Assembly: GCF_001748145.1 (NCBI RefSeq)
Contig: NZ_BCQA01000001.1
Coordinates: 1,426,001-1,490,000 of the forward strand
DNA length: 64,000 nucleotides
Origin: Bosea sp. BIWAKO-01
Lineage (GTDB): Bacteria; Pseudomonadota; Alphaproteobacteria; Rhizobiales; Beijerinckiaceae
Direction: 5' to 3'
A program made the position numbers and the translations under genes. This document shows, piece after piece, positions 62,694 through 64,000 of the stretch; within the stretch, counting starts at the first letter, position 1; every line of letters starts with the position of its first letter. A model generated the notes under the pieces. It had not been told where the DNA came from. It saw only the letters and a program-made list of their open reading frames with translations, and did no database searches.

Positions 62694-63317
62694 ATGTCCG
62701 ACAGAAGCGAAAGTTCCGGCGTGGCCGCCGATGATGCCACCGGTCGCATCGATCAGATCGCCGATGCGGCCCTGCGCCTGTTTGCCCGTTACGGCTACAA
62801 ACGCACCTCGATGGACGACATCGCCAGGGAAGCCGGGCTGGCCAAGGCGACGCTCTATCTCCATTTCAAGGGCAAGGATGATGTTTTCCGGGCCATGCTG
62901 GCGCTGCTCGGCAGGCGTGTCGAAGCACGTTGCCGTGAAGTTCTGAACAGCAAGGCCGCCTTCCCGGAACGCCTCACGGCACTGTTGAGAGCTCATTTCG
63001 CCACGGCCTTCGAAAGCCTCGGAACCGGTGAGCATCTGGTCGAGTTGAAGGCCGTCATCGCCAGCATCGCCGGGCAGGAACTGCTTGTGTTCGAAGACAT
63101 CTTCGTCAGGCATGCGCGCACCCTCATCGAGGAGGCGCAAGCGAAGGGCGAGATTTCGCTGAAACGCACGGGCCTCAGTTCCACGATGCTGATCACGACG
63201 CTGATGCAGGCAGCCGCCGGCGCCAAACTCGGCCCCCTGCCCTCCTGCACAGATTACCAACAGCGGCTCGACGCGATCGCATCGGTCATGGCCGCCGCCG
63301 TTCTGCCAGCCGGCTAG
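62694..63317 (+). CDS. TetR-family transcriptional regulator
   Basis: A 207-residue repressor. The helix-turn-helix is IADAALRLFARYGYKRTSMD and IAREAGLAKATLYLHFKGKD. A C-terminal ligand domain follows (HLVELKAVIASIAGQ...). ATG 62694 is preferred to an extended frame from 62643 that would start within the operator region. It is divergent from the molybdenum hydroxylase genes and probably represses them until the substrate is present. Confidence 0.92.
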   Translation: MSDRSESSGVAADDATGRIDQIADAALRLFARYGYKRTSMDDIAREAGLAKATLYLHFKGKDDVFRAMLALLGRRVEARCREVLNSKAAFPERLTALLRAHFATAFESLGTGEHLVELKAVIASIAGQELLVFEDIFVRHARTLIEEAQAKGEISLKRTGLSSTMLITTLMQAAAGAKLGPLPSCTDYQQRLDAIASVMAAAVLPAG

Positions 63318-63497
63318 TGTGACAAGAGCGCGAAACCGCCTCTAAGCCTTTCGTCTAACCGGCCATTTCTAGGCACATGCGCATGGATTCATCTGCACCG
63401 GCGTGGCGTTGACAGGCGCGCTGCGCGCGGTGCAGCATGACCGCAGGGGAAACGAACAATCCAAGAATCATGAAGGTGGCGACCATGTGTGCGTGGT

Positions 63498-64000
63498 ATG
63501 TCTGAGGATATTATTCTCTCCACCTCGGGGCTAACCAAAGAATTCGCGGGGTTTACCGCGGTCAATGGCGTCGACCTCAAGGTCAAGCGTGGCAGCATTC
63601 ACGCGCTCATCGCCCAAATGGTGCCGGCAAGACGACGTGTTTCAATCTGCTGACCAAGTTTCTTGCGCCGACCAAGGGCTCGATCGTCTATAACGGCCAG
63701 GACATCACGCGGCAGAAGCCGGCCGAGATCGCCCGTCTCGGGCTGGTACGGTCGTTCCAGATTTCGGCGGTTTTCCCGCAACTGAGCGTGATGAAGAACG
63801 TCCGCATTGCGCTGCAGCGGAAGCGTGGTGACTCCTTCGATTTCTGGCGTTCGGAGAATGTGCTGAAATCGCTCGACGACGAGGCGCTGCGCCTTGTCGA
63901 GGCCGTCGGCCTCTCGACCTTTGCCGAGTTGCCGGCGGGCGAGCTTTCATATGGTCGCAAGCGTGCACTCGAAATCGCGACCACGCTGGCGCTCGATCCA
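63498..64000 (+). pseudogene. LivG-type ABC ATPase with a frameshift in Walker A, cut by window edge
   Basis: A branched-chain amino-acid or related uptake ATPase of the LivG type. The frame from ATG 63498 reads MSEDIILSTSGLTKEFAGFT... up to residue 38, then hits a stop soon after. In the next frame translation resumes with NGAGKTTCFNLLTKFLAPTKG, VRSFQISAVFPQLSVMKNV and LSYGRKRALEIATTLALDP to the right edge. The expected IGPNGAGKTT would need one more G near 63612 (ATC GGC CCA instead of ATC GCC CAA). One missing base therefore breaks the Walker A motif. Either a real inactivating mutation or a base-calling error in the assembly. Confidence 0.88.

Overview
The window is GC-rich DNA from an alphaproteobacterium, most likely a Hyphomicrobiales member close to Bosea and relatives. 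The grounds are codon bias, the aerobic cobalamin cluster with DUF1636/CbtBA/CobW/CobN gene order, the soxBDAG-purU operon, an Irr-like box before exbB, and palindromic intergenic repeats of the rhizobial kind. I see no plasmid, phage or IS hallmark, no CRISPR array and no rRNA or tRNA gene. It reads as an ordinary chromosomal stretch. Species assignment is inference.

Layout. 1-3.1 kb: a type I secretion ABC exporter (cut by the left edge) and its HlyD-family adaptor. 3.1-6.6 kb: a copper module of cueR, copA and a small HMA-domain protein, with two CueR-type operators facing opposite ways. 6.6-11.6 kb: an IclR regulator divergent from a polar amino-acid ABC importer and a DoeB/aspartoacylase-like deacylase. 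11.6-17.0 kb (minus strand): Nudix hydrolase, SnoaL-like protein, ArgE-like deacetylase, a peptide-type solute-binding protein and a D-aminopeptidase-type S12 hydrolase. 17.1-23.4 kb (minus strand): a two-subunit FAD/Fe-S amino-acid or opine oxidase with a full ABC importer. 23.4-30.6 kb: a GlxA-family regulator divergent from soxB-soxD-soxA-soxG-purU, which oxidises sarcosine to glycine and manages the resulting one-carbon folate. 30.8-37.2 kb: a small membrane protein, an MFS transporter, exbB-exbD-tonB and an ABC exporter.

37.2-57.6 kb is the main feature: a late aerobic cobalamin biosynthesis region. It holds cobC, cobD, cobO, cobP, a cobalamin riboswitch, cbtB-cbtA (cobalt uptake), a DUF1636 gene, cobW, cobN, cobG, cobH, cobI, cobJ, cobK (antiparallel), cobL, cobE, cobM, cbiD (antiparallel), cobB and bluB. 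CbiD stands where CobF would be expected. cobA, cobQ, cobS, cobT, cobU and cobV are not in the window. Palindromic repeats flank a D-2-hydroxyacid dehydrogenase gene at the edge of this region and recur between cobD and cobO.

57.7-64 kb: a 3-oxoacid CoA-transferase pair, then a periplasmic molybdenum hydroxylase (Fe-S subunit, molybdopterin subunit, dihaem cytochrome) divergent from a TetR regulator with a perfect 21-bp palindrome between them. Last comes a LivG-type ATPase gene broken by a one-base deletion in its Walker A motif and cut by the right edge.

Nothing is a clearly new system. The most useful leads are the Cys-to-Tyr change in the copper-regulated HMA protein, the frameshifted LivG-like gene, the intergenic palindrome family, the opine-oxidase-like operon without a visible small ferredoxin subunit, and the cobJ/cobK/cobL overlaps.
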